From the NCBI GenBank assembly GCA_046297835.1, contig JBKBHI010000001.1:62001-126000 (forward strand): 64,000 nucleotides of DNA, in the 5' to 3' direction. Both the position numbers and the translations under genes were made by a program. The notes under the pieces were generated by a model that did not search any database, was not told where the DNA came from, and saw nothing but the letters and a program-made list of their open reading frames with translations. How positions within the stretch are numbered: position 1 is the stretch's first letter; every line of letters begins with the position of its first letter. The DNA comes from CAMAVH01 sp046297835 (lineage in GTDB: Bacteria; Pseudomonadota; Alphaproteobacteria; SMXQ01). Shown in pieces: positions 43,003-50,928 of this stretch.

Positions 43003-43602
43003 ATGCCCGACATCGCCCCCCAAATTGCCGACGCCTTCGCCAAGCTCGACGCCTTCAACGCCGCCGACCCCAATAGCCTGACGGTCGACGGCCGGCCGGT
43101 GCCGAAGGAACTGCATTACGCGCGGCGCATGAGCGCCTGGCTTGAGGCGATCGCGCCGGGCGCGAGCGACGCGCTGAAATTGGCGGCGCGCGCCCAGCAT
43201 ATCGGCCGCTGGACCAGCCCGCGCAGCGATTATCCGATGGACAAGGCCGGCTATTACAAATGGCGGCGCGCGCTCTACGCCTATCACGCCGAGACGGCGG
43301 GGAAATTGCTGGCCGAGGCGGGCTTCGACGCCGCCACCGTCGCGCGCGTCGGCGAATTGCTGCGCAAGGAGAATTTGAAGACCGACGCCGAGATGCAGAC
43401 GCTGGAAGACGTCGCCTGCCTGGTGTTCCTGGAGAACTTCTACACCGACTTCTCGCGCAAGCACGACGACGACAAGGTGATCGACATCCTGCGCAAGACT
43501 TGGAAGAAGATGTCGCCGGCCGGCCACGCCGCCGCGCTCGATCTTGCCAAGGCGCTGCCCGAGGACCGCTTGAAACTGATCGAGCGGGCGCTGGCGGCTT
43601 AA
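43003..43602 (+). CDS. DUF4202 domain-containing protein
   Basis: Helical protein of unknown function, 199 residues. The DUF4202 pattern is visible in HYARRMSAWLEAIAPGASDALKLAARAQHIGRWTSPRSDYPMDKAGYYKWR and LEDVACLVFLENFYTDFSRKHDDDKVIDILRKTWKKMS. The His and Asp positions resemble those of HD-domain hydrolases, but the metal set is not clear. It is divergent from the quinone oxidoreductase gene and converges on the DUF1194 gene. Confidence 0.85.
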   Translation: MPDIAPQIADAFAKLDAFNAADPNSLTVDGRPVPKELHYARRMSAWLEAIAPGASDALKLAARAQHIGRWTSPRSDYPMDKAGYYKWRRALYAYHAETAGKLLAEAGFDAATVARVGELLRKENLKTDAEMQTLEDVACLVFLENFYTDFSRKHDDDKVIDILRKTWKKMSPAGHAAALDLAKALPEDRLKLIERALAA

Positions 43603-43613
43603 AGGGCGGCGGC

Positions 43614-44333
43614 CTAGTTCGGCACCGGCCCGCGCGTCTCCAGCGCCGAGATTTCCCGCACCAGCTTGTTGAGCACCGCGTCGAAGAAGGCTTCGCCTTT
43701 CTCCGCCTCGATGACGAACGCGCCCGGGCCGCCGATGATCGCGGTCTTGTAATGTTCGGTCAGGCCGTAGCCGCCGCCCCAAGTGCGGCCGGGCCGGATC
43801 AGCGCCAGGCCGTTGATCACCACGCCCTGCGCCACGGCGGCGTCGCGCGCGCGCTCGACGCGGCTGCCGACCGAGTTGGGCCCGTCGCCCGAGACGTCGA
43901 TGACCAGCCGCTCGCCCTGGAAACTATTGGCAGCCATGCTGGCGACGGAGAAATTGATCGCGTCGCCGATGGCGTTGCCGCCCGGGCAATGGCCGCGCGG
44001 GCCGGCCATCACGGCGTCGGCGAAGCCGCGCGCCGAGGCGGCGTCGGAGATCGGCATCCAATCGACGACGACGCGCTCGCAGCCCGTCGCCGCCCATTCG
44101 AGGAACATGACGGCGATGCGGCGGTGATAGCCCGAGCGGATCGCGCCGAGCACGCGCGGATGGACGAAGGCGTCGGCGTAGCCTTTGCGCTGCAACAGCA
44201 GCTCGTCCTCGTCGATGCTGCCCGAGGCGTCCACCGCCAGCACCAGTTCGAGATCGACGGCTTGCGCGGCGGCCGGTTTGACGGCGAACGGCGCGAGCGT
44301 GGCGGCCAGCAGGGCGAGACAGAGCGTGCGCAT
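43614..44333 (-). CDS. DUF1194 protein, secreted von Willebrand A-like domain
   Basis: Exported protein of 239 residues. The signal peptide ends AAAQ near 24. The mature domain starts with a metal-binding MIDAS motif, Asp35-x-Ser-x-Ser (VLAVDASGS), and contains GHCPGGNAIGDAINFS and RLVIDVSGDGPNS, as in DUF1194/VWA-like domains. ATG 44333 is chosen for the signal peptide. It overlaps the upstream 69-residue gene by one base (TGATG). It probably belongs to the nitrile hydratase-like transcript. Confidence 0.85.
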   Translation of the reverse strand: MRTLCLALLAATLAPFAVKPAAAQAVDLELVLAVDASGSIDEDELLLQRKGYADAFVHPRVLGAIRSGYHRRIAVMFLEWAATGCERVVVDWMPISDAASARGFADAVMAGPRGHCPGGNAIGDAINFSVASMAANSFQGERLVIDVSGDGPNSVGSRVERARDAAVAQGVVINGLALIRPGRTWGGGYGLTEHYKTAIIGGPGAFVIEAEKGEAFFDAVLNKLVREISALETRGPVPN

Positions 44334-44542
44334 CAGAATGCCTCCTCCATGCCGGCGCGGCGCAGCGCCGCGTTGGCGGTGACGGGATCGAGCACGCGCG
44401 CTTCGAGCGCGAAGGTGCGGTTGAGATGCGGCGTGAACCAGATCTCGCCGCCTTCGTCGTCGGCTTGCGCCCGCACGGCGTAGCAGCCGGCCATTTCCAG
44501 CCGCTCGCGCAAGGCCCTGTCGATGTCGCGTCCCGCTCTCAT
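44333..44542 (-). CDS. Small hypothetical protein downstream of the nitrile hydratase-like genes
   Basis: Protein of 69 residues without signal or membrane segment (for example EIWFTPHLNRTFALEARVLD and NAALRRAGMEEAF). Its start is 42 bases after the alpha-type subunit stop, and its own stop overlaps the DUF1194 start. The tight packing supports a real gene. No family is recognised. Confidence 0.55.
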   Translation of the reverse strand: MRAGRDIDRALRERLEMAGCYAVRAQADDEGGEIWFTPHLNRTFALEARVLDPVTANAALRRAGMEEAF

Positions 44543-44584
44543 GGGATGAGTGAACCATCCCCGGAGGCGGGCCGCAAGACGGGC

Positions 44585-45253
44585 TTAGGGCGCTTTCGGC
44601 ACCGTCACGCCGATCATGCAGTCGCGCGTCACGATCTCGGCCAGCTCCGCCTCGCTCATGCCCTCGGTGCCGGCCGGGCGCATCGGCAGCACGAGATAGC
44701 GCAGATCGGCGGTCGAATCGTGGACGCGGACGTCGATGTCGTCGGGCAATTCCGTGCCGAACTCCTTGAGCACGGCGCGCGGCTCGCGCACCACGCGCGA
44801 GCGGTAATCGCGGTCCTTGTACCAGGAGGGCGGCAGGCCGAGCACGGCGCGCGGATAGCACGAGCACAGGGTGCAGACGATGACGTTGTGCGCCTCCGGC
44901 GTGTTCTCGGCGATGGCGAGGCCGGTGGGGCCGAGATCGACGCCCATCTCCATCATGGCGGCGGCGGGATCGGCGATCAGCCGCGCCTTGTAGGCCGGAT
45001 CGGTCCAGGCGCGCGCGACCACCTTGCCGCCGAGCGACGGCGTGATGGCGTCGCGCGCCTCGATCGCCTGGCGCACCTCGGCGGCGGTGATGACGCCCTT
45101 TTCGATCAGCAGCTCTTTGATGGCGAGGCCGAGCAATTGGTAATAGCCGTGGACCTTCTCGTCCTTGGCGACGCCCGGATGGGCATGGTCGTGGTCATGA
45201 TCGTGGTCATGATCGTGGTCGTGGTCATGGTCGTGGTGATGCGTGCCGCTCAT
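44585..45253 (-). CDS. Nitrile hydratase alpha / thiocyanate hydrolase gamma-type subunit, cobalt form
   Basis: Catalytic subunit that carries the metal, 222 residues. The active-site motif CTLCSC is at 127-132 within VIVCTLCSCYP. Thr at the second position is the cobalt-type variant, while iron-type enzymes have Ser. The SWYKDRDYRSRVVREPRAVLKEFG segment (about 143-166) is family-specific. An unusual N-terminus has 12 His and 8 Asp in residues 5-25. The two upstream genes encode the two halves of a beta subunit, the three-gene layout of thiocyanate hydrolase and toyocamycin nitrile hydratase. The substrate (nitrile, cyanate-like or thiocyanate) is open. Confidence 0.92.
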   Translation of the reverse strand: MSGTHHHDHDHDHDHDHDHDHDHAHPGVAKDEKVHGYYQLLGLAIKELLIEKGVITAAEVRQAIEARDAITPSLGGKVVARAWTDPAYKARLIADPAAAMMEMGVDLGPTGLAIAENTPEAHNVIVCTLCSCYPRAVLGLPPSWYKDRDYRSRVVREPRAVLKEFGTELPDDIDVRVHDSTADLRYLVLPMRPAGTEGMSEAELAEIVTRDCMIGVTVPKAP

Positions 45254-45260
45254 TTGGTCC

Positions 45261-45563
45261 TCACGCCTCGCTTAGCCAATGTTCGTAGATGTCGATCAGC
45301 AGCGTATCGGTCGCCGGCCCGGCATAGTCGGGCCAGAGATCGGTCTGCTTGAAGCGCACTTCGTAGAGAATTTTCTTGGGCAGGCCGTCCTTGCCGATGG
45401 CGAGCAATTCCGGGTTCTTGAACGCGCCGAAGCAGCGCGTCACCACGCCGGTCTTGCCGCGCACATAGACCGGCGTGCGGATGTGCCCGGGCGGATAATC
45501 GTCGCGCACCCGCACGCGGTCGCCGGCGGCGAAGCGCGGCGCGATGGCCAGATCGGCGCTCAC
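45261..45563 (-). CDS. Nitrile hydratase beta subunit, C-terminal half (separate gene)
   Basis: SH3-like beta-barrel part of the beta subunit as its own protein, 100 residues. PRFAAGDRVRVRDDYPPGHIRTPVYVRGKTGVV and LYEVRFKQTDLWPD are characteristic. GTG 45563 is the likely start; it overlaps the stop of the preceding gene (GTGA). The corresponding thiocyanate hydrolase subunit is alpha. It precedes the catalytic subunit gene by 7 bases. Confidence 0.88.
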   Translation of the reverse strand: MSADLAIAPRFAAGDRVRVRDDYPPGHIRTPVYVRGKTGVVTRCFGAFKNPELLAIGKDGLPKKILYEVRFKQTDLWPDYAGPATDTLLIDIYEHWLSEA

Positions 45564-45901
45564 GGCTTGCAGGCCGGCTCTTCGTCGCCATCCGCGCCGA
45601 CGCCGCGGGCGCGCAGCTCGGCGATCTTGGCGTCGATCTCGTCCTGGGTGAGCACGCCCTTGTCGATGAGCTGGCGGCACATGGCGGCGGTCCAGCGCTC
45701 GTAATAGCCGAGCGTGTTGTAGACGTCGTCGCCGAGCGATTCGATATAGAGGCGGTTCTCGTCGCGCAGCGTGATGCGGCGCTTGGAATCGCCGAGCAGG
45801 CCGTGGATCGCGTCCACCTGCTTTTCCCAGAAGGTCGGTTCGTGGGGAGCGGTGTCCACCGGGCCGGCGGGCAATCCGCCGAGATCGTGCGTGCCGCGCA
45901 T
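45560..45901 (-). CDS. Nitrile hydratase beta subunit, N-terminal half (separate gene)
   Basis: Helical N-terminal part of the beta subunit, 113 residues. GTHDLGGLPAGPVDTAPHEPTFWEKQVDAIHGLL opens the protein, and YNTLGYYERWTAAMCRQLIDKGVLTQDEIDAKI is the helical arm that embraces the alpha subunit in known structures. ATG 45901 has GGAG 6 bases before it; the ATG at 45907 is too close to that site. First gene of the operon. Confidence 0.88.
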   Translation of the reverse strand: MRGTHDLGGLPAGPVDTAPHEPTFWEKQVDAIHGLLGDSKRRITLRDENRLYIESLGDDVYNTLGYYERWTAAMCRQLIDKGVLTQDEIDAKIAELRARGVGADGDEEPACKP

Positions 45902-46002
45902 GAGCATCTCCTTGGCGAAAGGGACGCCATTCTAGGCGGCGGACGGCGCGCTGTCTCGCTTATGCGCGCCGTCCGTGATCGCCGTTTCGCGATGCGCGCC
46001 GT

Positions 46003-46149
46003 TCAGCGCATCAGAGCGGGAAACAGCCCGACCAGGCCGACGATGATCAGATAGATGGCGACAATGTAATTGAGCAGGCGCGGCACGATCAGGATCAGGA
46101 TGCCGGCGATCAGTGCGATCAGCGGCTGCAACATGATGGACATGGACAT
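46003..46149 (-). CDS. DUF3096 small membrane protein
   Basis: A 48-residue protein of two hydrophobic segments: LQPLIALIAGILILIVPRLL and YIVAIYLIIVGLVGLFP. The PRLLN turn between them is the DUF3096 pattern. GGGAG stands before the ATG at 46149. A second in-frame ATG follows at 46143. It is too short for most gene filters. Function unknown. Confidence 0.75.
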   Translation of the reverse strand: MSMSIMLQPLIALIAGILILIVPRLLNYIVAIYLIIVGLVGLFPALMR

Positions 46150-46202
46150 CGGGGGCTCCCGTTATTGTTCTATCCGGCGCTGGCGCGGCCGGCGGTAGAT
46201 GA

Positions 46203-46262
46203 ACGCCGCGTTCCCCGCCGCGTTCCTTGCCGCTTGCCATGCCGCGTCCCGCGCCGCCTGCG
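46203..46262 (+). repeat. Five copies of a degenerate 12-base repeat
   Basis: Five successive 12-base units share the core GCCGCGTTCC or a close variant (46203, 46215, 46227, 46239, 46251). They lie between the DUF3096 gene and the acyl-CoA synthetase gene, in its promoter region. Any reading frame through them is Ala-rich low complexity and is not supported as a gene. Confidence 0.6.
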
Positions 46263-46364
46263 GGGCGGGCGGTTTGACATCGGCGGCCGGAATGCCGATC
46301 ATCGCGACAAGCCGCCGCAAAGGCGGAAAAAGCAATAAAACCGCAGATCTCGGGGAGACAGGGT

Positions 46365-48452
46365 TTGTTCACGTCGCCGGAGCCCATGCTGAGGGCTCGG
46401 TCGGTCGCCATCGTCGGCGCGTCCGATCGGGCGAAATGGCCGAGCAGCATTTTCGCCAGCCTGCGCGACGCCGGCTATCCCGGCAAAATCTATCCGATCA
46501 ATCCGCGCTACGAGCAGGTCTGGGGCGTGCGCTGCTATCCGAGCTTCGCGGCGCTGCCCGAGCCGGCCGAGCATGCCCTCGTCATCATCCCGGCCGGCGC
46601 GGTGCAGGCGACGCTGGAGGAGGGCGCGGCGCACGGGCTGAAATCGGCCACCGTCTATGCCGCCAACATCGGCGAGGGCCACGATCCGGAAATCGTCGCG
46701 CGCGGCGACGCGCTGAAGGACCTGTGCCGGCGCACCGGCCTGATCGTCGGCGGGCCAAACTGCATGGGCGCGGTGTCGGTGCGCGAGAAAGCCTTTTTCT
46801 ACCCCAACGTCGATCTCGCGCAGATTCCCGCCGGCCCGGTCGCCGCCGTCTTCCAGTCGGGCGGCACGCTCCAATTCTGGTGCCAGACCGGCGCGGCGCG
46901 CGGCCTCAAGTTCAGCTACATGATCTCCAGCGGCAACGAGCTCGGCGTCGATCTCGCCGACTACGTGAACTTTCTGGTCGAGGACGAGCACACCAAGTGC
47001 ATCGCCTTGTTCATCGAGGGCATCCGCCGGCCGGACGCCTTCATGGCGGCGGCGAACAAGGCGCTCGCCGCCGGCAAACCCATCGTCGCCATCAAGACCG
47101 GCCGCTCGCAGCGCAGCCGCGCCGCCGCGCAGTCGCACACCGGCGCCATCGCCGGGGATTACGCAGCCTATGCCGCCATGTGCGAGCGCTACGGCATCGC
47201 CGCCTGCGATTCGCTCGACGACATGGTCGAGGTGGCGCTGGCGCTGCAATATGCCAAGCGGCCGAAGGGCAAGCGCGTCGGCTGGATCACCACCTCCGGC
47301 GGCACCGTCGATCTGCTCTACGACTATATGGACGGCGAGCGCGCCATCGCCATGCCCGATTACGCGCCGCAGACGGTGGCGGCGATCCAGCCGCACATTC
47401 CGGCCGAGATGACGCCGAAGAACCCGCTCGATTCCGGCATCCCCTCCACCTTGGAGGCGGCGGCGAAAATCTGCGCCGCGGTGGCCGCCGATCCCGCCAT
47501 CGACATGATCGCCTGGGCGGCGCAACTGCCGGGCGGCAGCGGCAAGCGCAAGCCGGTCGATCCGCAGCCGATGCTCGACGTCATGGCGACGACCGACAAG
47601 CCGATCGTCGCCTTCGGCCGCATGGCCTATCCGCTGACCCAGACCGGGCTCGATTTCCAGGACCGTATCGGGATCGCCCATCTGCAAGGCCTGCCGGCGA
47701 CGATCCGGGCGCTCGGCGCGCTCGCCGCCTTCGGCGCGCGCGAGGGCCGTAAGGTGCCCGACCTGCCGCCGGCCAACGGCTGGCGCGACGCGACGCACGG
47801 CGACGCGCTCGCCGCCGCGCTCGCCAGCCACGGCATCGCCGCGCCGAACAGCGCTTTTGTCAAGACGGCGGGCGAAGCGGCGGACGCGGCGGCCGACATC
47901 GGCTTTCCCGTCGCGCTGAAAATCGTCTCGGCCGAACTGAGCCACAAGACGGAGGTCGGCGGCGTGCTGCTCAATCTCCGCTCGGCGGACGAGGTCAAGG
48001 CCGGCGCGCAAAATCTGGCGGCGAGGGTCCACGCCGCGGGCGGCACGCTCGACGGCTATCTGGCGCAGGAGATGGTGTCCGGCGTCGAGGTCATCCTCGG
48101 CGCGCGCGCCGATCCGCTTTACGGGCCGGTGCTCGTCGTCGGTTCGGGCGGCATCATGGTCGAGCTGACCCAGGATGTCGCGCTGCGCCTGCTGCCGGTC
48201 GGCGCCGACGAGGCGCGCGAGATGATCGCCGGCTTGAAACTCGCCAAGCTGCTCGCCGGCTATCGCGGCAAGCCGGAGGCCGACACCGAGGCGCTGGTGC
48301 GCGCGATCTGCGGCCTGTCGGACTTTTACCTGGCCCATCGCCGCTGGCTCGCCGACATCGAGATCAATCCGCTGATCGTGCTGCCCAAGGGGCAGGGCGC
48401 GCGCGCGGTGGATGTGCGGCCGATCTACGTGTCCGAAACCGTCACCGCTTGA
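46365..48452 (+). CDS. NDP-forming acyl-CoA synthetase, candidate hydroxycinnamoyl-CoA synthetase
   Basis: Acid-CoA ligase of the ADP-forming (NDP-forming) superfamily, 695 residues with fused alpha and beta parts. A CoA-binding Rossmann domain opens the protein (VAIVGASDRAKWP), the catalytic phospho-His is His258 (AQSHTGAIAGD), and an ATP-grasp domain closes it (about 480-690, with FPVALKIVSAELSHKTEVGGV and LADIEINPLIVL). FerA, the feruloyl-CoA synthetase of sphingomonads, belongs to this superfamily. The operon partners fit that use. TTG 46365 has GGGGAG upstream; ATG 46386 is the alternative. Confidence 0.87.
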   Translation: MFTSPEPMLRARSVAIVGASDRAKWPSSIFASLRDAGYPGKIYPINPRYEQVWGVRCYPSFAALPEPAEHALVIIPAGAVQATLEEGAAHGLKSATVYAANIGEGHDPEIVARGDALKDLCRRTGLIVGGPNCMGAVSVREKAFFYPNVDLAQIPAGPVAAVFQSGGTLQFWCQTGAARGLKFSYMISSGNELGVDLADYVNFLVEDEHTKCIALFIEGIRRPDAFMAAANKALAAGKPIVAIKTGRSQRSRAAAQSHTGAIAGDYAAYAAMCERYGIAACDSLDDMVEVALALQYAKRPKGKRVGWITTSGGTVDLLYDYMDGERAIAMPDYAPQTVAAIQPHIPAEMTPKNPLDSGIPSTLEAAAKICAAVAADPAIDMIAWAAQLPGGSGKRKPVDPQPMLDVMATTDKPIVAFGRMAYPLTQTGLDFQDRIGIAHLQGLPATIRALGALAAFGAREGRKVPDLPPANGWRDATHGDALAAALASHGIAAPNSAFVKTAGEAADAAADIGFPVALKIVSAELSHKTEVGGVLLNLRSADEVKAGAQNLAARVHAAGGTLDGYLAQEMVSGVEVILGARADPLYGPVLVVGSGGIMVELTQDVALRLLPVGADEAREMIAGLKLAKLLAGYRGKPEADTEALVRAICGLSDFYLAHRRWLADIEINPLIVLPKGQGARAVDVRPIYVSETVTA

Positions 48453-48463
48453 GGGCCGCCGCC

Positions 48464-49618
48464 ATGGATTTCGCCTTGCCCGAAGAGCTGCGCATCCTGC
48501 GCGAGCAAGTGCGCCGCTTCGTCGATGCCGAGATCATCCCGCACGAGCGCGAGACGCTGGAGAACACCGACGAGCTCAAGCCCGAATGGCGCGCCCGATT
48601 GATCGACGGCGCCAAGAAGCTCGGTATCTGGATGATGGAGGTGCCCGAGGAGCACGGCGGCGCGGAATTGAGCCTGGTCGGCCGCGCCGTGGTCTGGCAG
48701 GAATTGGCGCGCACGATTGGCTTGCCGTCGCGCGGCGAGACGATCACCGGCCCGACCGTGCGCCACATCCTCTACATGCTGGAAGGCGAGTTGAAGGAGA
48801 GATACCTGCTGCCCGTGCTGCGCGGCGAGAAGAAGGCGTGTTTCGCTCAGACCGAGCCCGACGCCGGCTCCGATCCGGGCGGGATGCGCACCACCGCCGT
48901 GCGCGACGGCGACCATTACGTGATCAACGGCACCAAGCGCTTCATCAGCGGCGCGGGCAAATCGCACTTCATGCAGCTGATGGCGGCGACCGACCGCGAG
49001 AAGGGCTCGCGCGGCGGCATCTCCTGCTTCCTGGTGGACATGGACACGCCGGGCGTGACGCTCGGCGCGCGCTATCAGACCATGATGGGCGACGCGCCGT
49101 GGGAGATCATTCTCGACAACGTGCGCGTGCCGGCCAAGAACATGATCGGCGAGGAGGGCGGCGGCTTCAAGCTCGGCCAGAAATGGCTCGGCACCGGGCG
49201 CGTCAAGCACGGCGCGCGGGCGCTCGGCGTGGCGGAGCGCTGCCTGGAGATGGCGACGGCCTACGCCAAGCAGCGCAGCACCTTCGGCAAGCCGCTGGCC
49301 GAGCGCCAGGGCATCCAGTGGATGCTGGCCGACATCTATATCGAGCTGGAGGCGGCGCGGCTGTTGGTGTTCCAGGCGGCGAGCAAGCTGGATGCCGGCG
49401 AGGACGCGCGCACCGACGCCTATATCTGCAAATATTTCGCCGACGAGATGGCGTTCCGCGCCGCCGACGCCTGCATGCAGATTCACGGCGGCATCGGCCT
49501 GACCACCGATCTGCCGATCGAGAAATTCTGGCGGCAGCAGCGCAGTTACCGCATCACCGAAGGGGCGAGCGAGGTGATGAAGCATGTCATCGCGCGCCAT
49601 GTCCTGAAAACATACTGA
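48464..49618 (+). CDS. Acyl-CoA dehydrogenase family protein
   Basis: FAD-dependent desaturase of acyl-CoA thioesters, 384 residues, usual length. Hallmarks are CFAQTEPDAGSDPGG near 130 and KRFISGAGKSHFMQLMA near 170. The C-terminal part has STFGKPLAERQGIQWMLAD and QIHGGIGLTTDLPIEKFWR. It starts 11 bases after the synthetase stop and stands between the synthetase and the hydratase-lyase-like gene. In such an operon it would oxidise a dihydro-hydroxycinnamoyl-CoA (phenylpropanoyl) to the unsaturated form, an inference from gene order. Confidence 0.9.
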   Translation: MDFALPEELRILREQVRRFVDAEIIPHERETLENTDELKPEWRARLIDGAKKLGIWMMEVPEEHGGAELSLVGRAVVWQELARTIGLPSRGETITGPTVRHILYMLEGELKERYLLPVLRGEKKACFAQTEPDAGSDPGGMRTTAVRDGDHYVINGTKRFISGAGKSHFMQLMAATDREKGSRGGISCFLVDMDTPGVTLGARYQTMMGDAPWEIILDNVRVPAKNMIGEEGGGFKLGQKWLGTGRVKHGARALGVAERCLEMATAYAKQRSTFGKPLAERQGIQWMLADIYIELEAARLLVFQAASKLDAGEDARTDAYICKYFADEMAFRAADACMQIHGGIGLTTDLPIEKFWRQQRSYRITEGASEVMKHVIARHVLKTY

Positions 49619-49633
49619 AGAAGGGGAAGCACC

Positions 49634-50485
49634 ATGGCGACCAAGCGCGCAGCCAAGGCCAAACAATACGAGACGATCCTGATCGACAAGGACAAGGGCA
49701 TCACGACGATCACCTTCAACCGGCCCGACCAGCGCAACGCCATGAGCCCGCAATTGCACATGGAGATGTCCGACGCGCTCGACGATCTCGCCGTCGATCC
49801 CGCGACCGACATTCTCATCATCACCGGCGCGGGCAAGGCGTTCAGCGCCGGCCAGGATATCAAGCTCTATTTCCGCGGCACGCAGGACGACGCGGCGGCG
49901 CGGCACAAGGCGCGCAACGCCTCCAACGAATGGCGCTGGCAGAAGCTGTCGCGCTTCCCCAAGCCGACCATCGCCATGGTCAACGGCTTCTGCTTCGGCG
50001 GCGCGTTCACGCAGGTCTGCGCTTGCGATTTCGCCTTCGCCGCCAACGAGGCGACCTTCGGCCTGTCGGAAGTGAACTGGGGCATCCTGCCGGGCGGCAT
50101 CGTCGCCTGGAACGTGGTGCAGGTGATGGGCTATCGCCACGCCATGTATTATTCGGTGACGGGCGAGGCGTTCGACGGCAAGCGCGCGGTCGAGATCGGC
50201 CTGGTCAACAAGAGCTTCCCCAAGGCCAAGCTGAAGGCCGAGACGCTGAAGTTCGCGCGGATGATGCAGGAAAAGAGCCCGGCCGCCGTGCGCTACACCA
50301 AGGACGCGGTGCGCGCCGTGCGTTTCATGAACGAGCCGCAGGCCGCCGACTATCTCAACGCCAAGTCCGACGCGCTCAAGCATGTCGACAAGGAAAAGAG
50401 CCGCGAGCAGGGCATGAAGCAGTTCCTCGACGACAAGACCTACCGGCCCGGCCTCGGCCATTTCAAGCGCCAGAAGGCCAAGTGA
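49634..50485 (+). CDS. Hydroxycinnamoyl-CoA hydratase-lyase-like protein (crotonase family)
   Basis: Crotonase-fold enzyme of 283 residues. The match to p-hydroxycinnamoyl-CoA hydratase/lyases (Ech, FerB) is close, including EWRWQKLSRFPKPTIAMVNG, FGGAFTQVCACDFAFAANEATFGLSEVNWG with the catalytic Glu146, and the terminal REQGMKQFLDDKTYRPGL, which is typical of that subfamily. Such enzymes hydrate feruloyl- or coumaroyl-CoA and release vanillin or 4-hydroxybenzaldehyde plus acetyl-CoA. Substrate remains inferred. Confidence 0.88.
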   Translation: MATKRAAKAKQYETILIDKDKGITTITFNRPDQRNAMSPQLHMEMSDALDDLAVDPATDILIITGAGKAFSAGQDIKLYFRGTQDDAAARHKARNASNEWRWQKLSRFPKPTIAMVNGFCFGGAFTQVCACDFAFAANEATFGLSEVNWGILPGGIVAWNVVQVMGYRHAMYYSVTGEAFDGKRAVEIGLVNKSFPKAKLKAETLKFARMMQEKSPAAVRYTKDAVRAVRFMNEPQAADYLNAKSDALKHVDKEKSREQGMKQFLDDKTYRPGLGHFKRQKAK

Positions 50486-50516
50486 TTTCGCGCGTGGATC
50501 GTGCTATTCCTGGGCG

Positions 50517-50822
50517 ATGACGAATCGCCCGGGACGCACCCTTCATGCCAGCCTTCGCGCCGCTTTTCTGCCGCTTACGCTCGCCGCATTCCTCGGCGCG
50601 GCGGGTTGCGTGGAGGCGCAAGTGACCGATCCGAAATTGCCGGCCGGCGCCATCGCGACCGGCGACGGAGTCTACATGGTGCCGATCGCGCCGGACGAGA
50701 CGGGCTGCATGCAATATCGCATGCACGCGCCGGGCAAGGCCGTGGTGCAGGTGATCTATTACCGCGCCGCCGACGGCAAGTTCACGCCCGACCGCAGCAA
50801 GGCCGATTGCGCAAAAAAATAA
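50517..50822 (+). CDS. Small putative lipoprotein
   Basis: Predicted lipoprotein of 101 residues. The signal region ends with the lipobox GAAGC (Cys31). The mature part is short (GVYMVPIAPDETGCMQYRMH, VVQVIYYRAADGKFTPD) and carries two further Cys, one at the very end. No family is recognised. It starts 31 bases after the hydratase-lyase gene. Confidence 0.6.
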   Translation: MTNRPGRTLHASLRAAFLPLTLAAFLGAAGCVEAQVTDPKLPAGAIATGDGVYMVPIAPDETGCMQYRMHAPGKAVVQVIYYRAADGKFTPDRSKADCAKK

Positions 50823-50828
50823 TATGTT

Positions 50829-50916
50829 GTCATGGCTGGACTTGTTCCGGCCATCCACGCCTTGCGATGCGGATTGACTGAAAGTCATGGATGCCCGGGA
50901 CAAGCCCGGGCATGAC
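50829..50916 (+). repeat. Palindromic intergenic element, two inverted copies
   Basis: A 31-base element at 50829-50859 (beginning GTCATGGCTGGACTTG) recurs inverted at 50886-50916 (ending CCCGGGCATGAC); about three quarters of the positions match. Together they form one long imperfect stem-loop between two convergent genes. The GTCATG(G/C)C-CCGG-CTTGT theme is a common repeated palindrome of alphaproteobacterial genomes. It may act as a bidirectional 3' structure. Confidence 0.8.
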
Positions 50917-50928
50917 GATGGGATGCGC

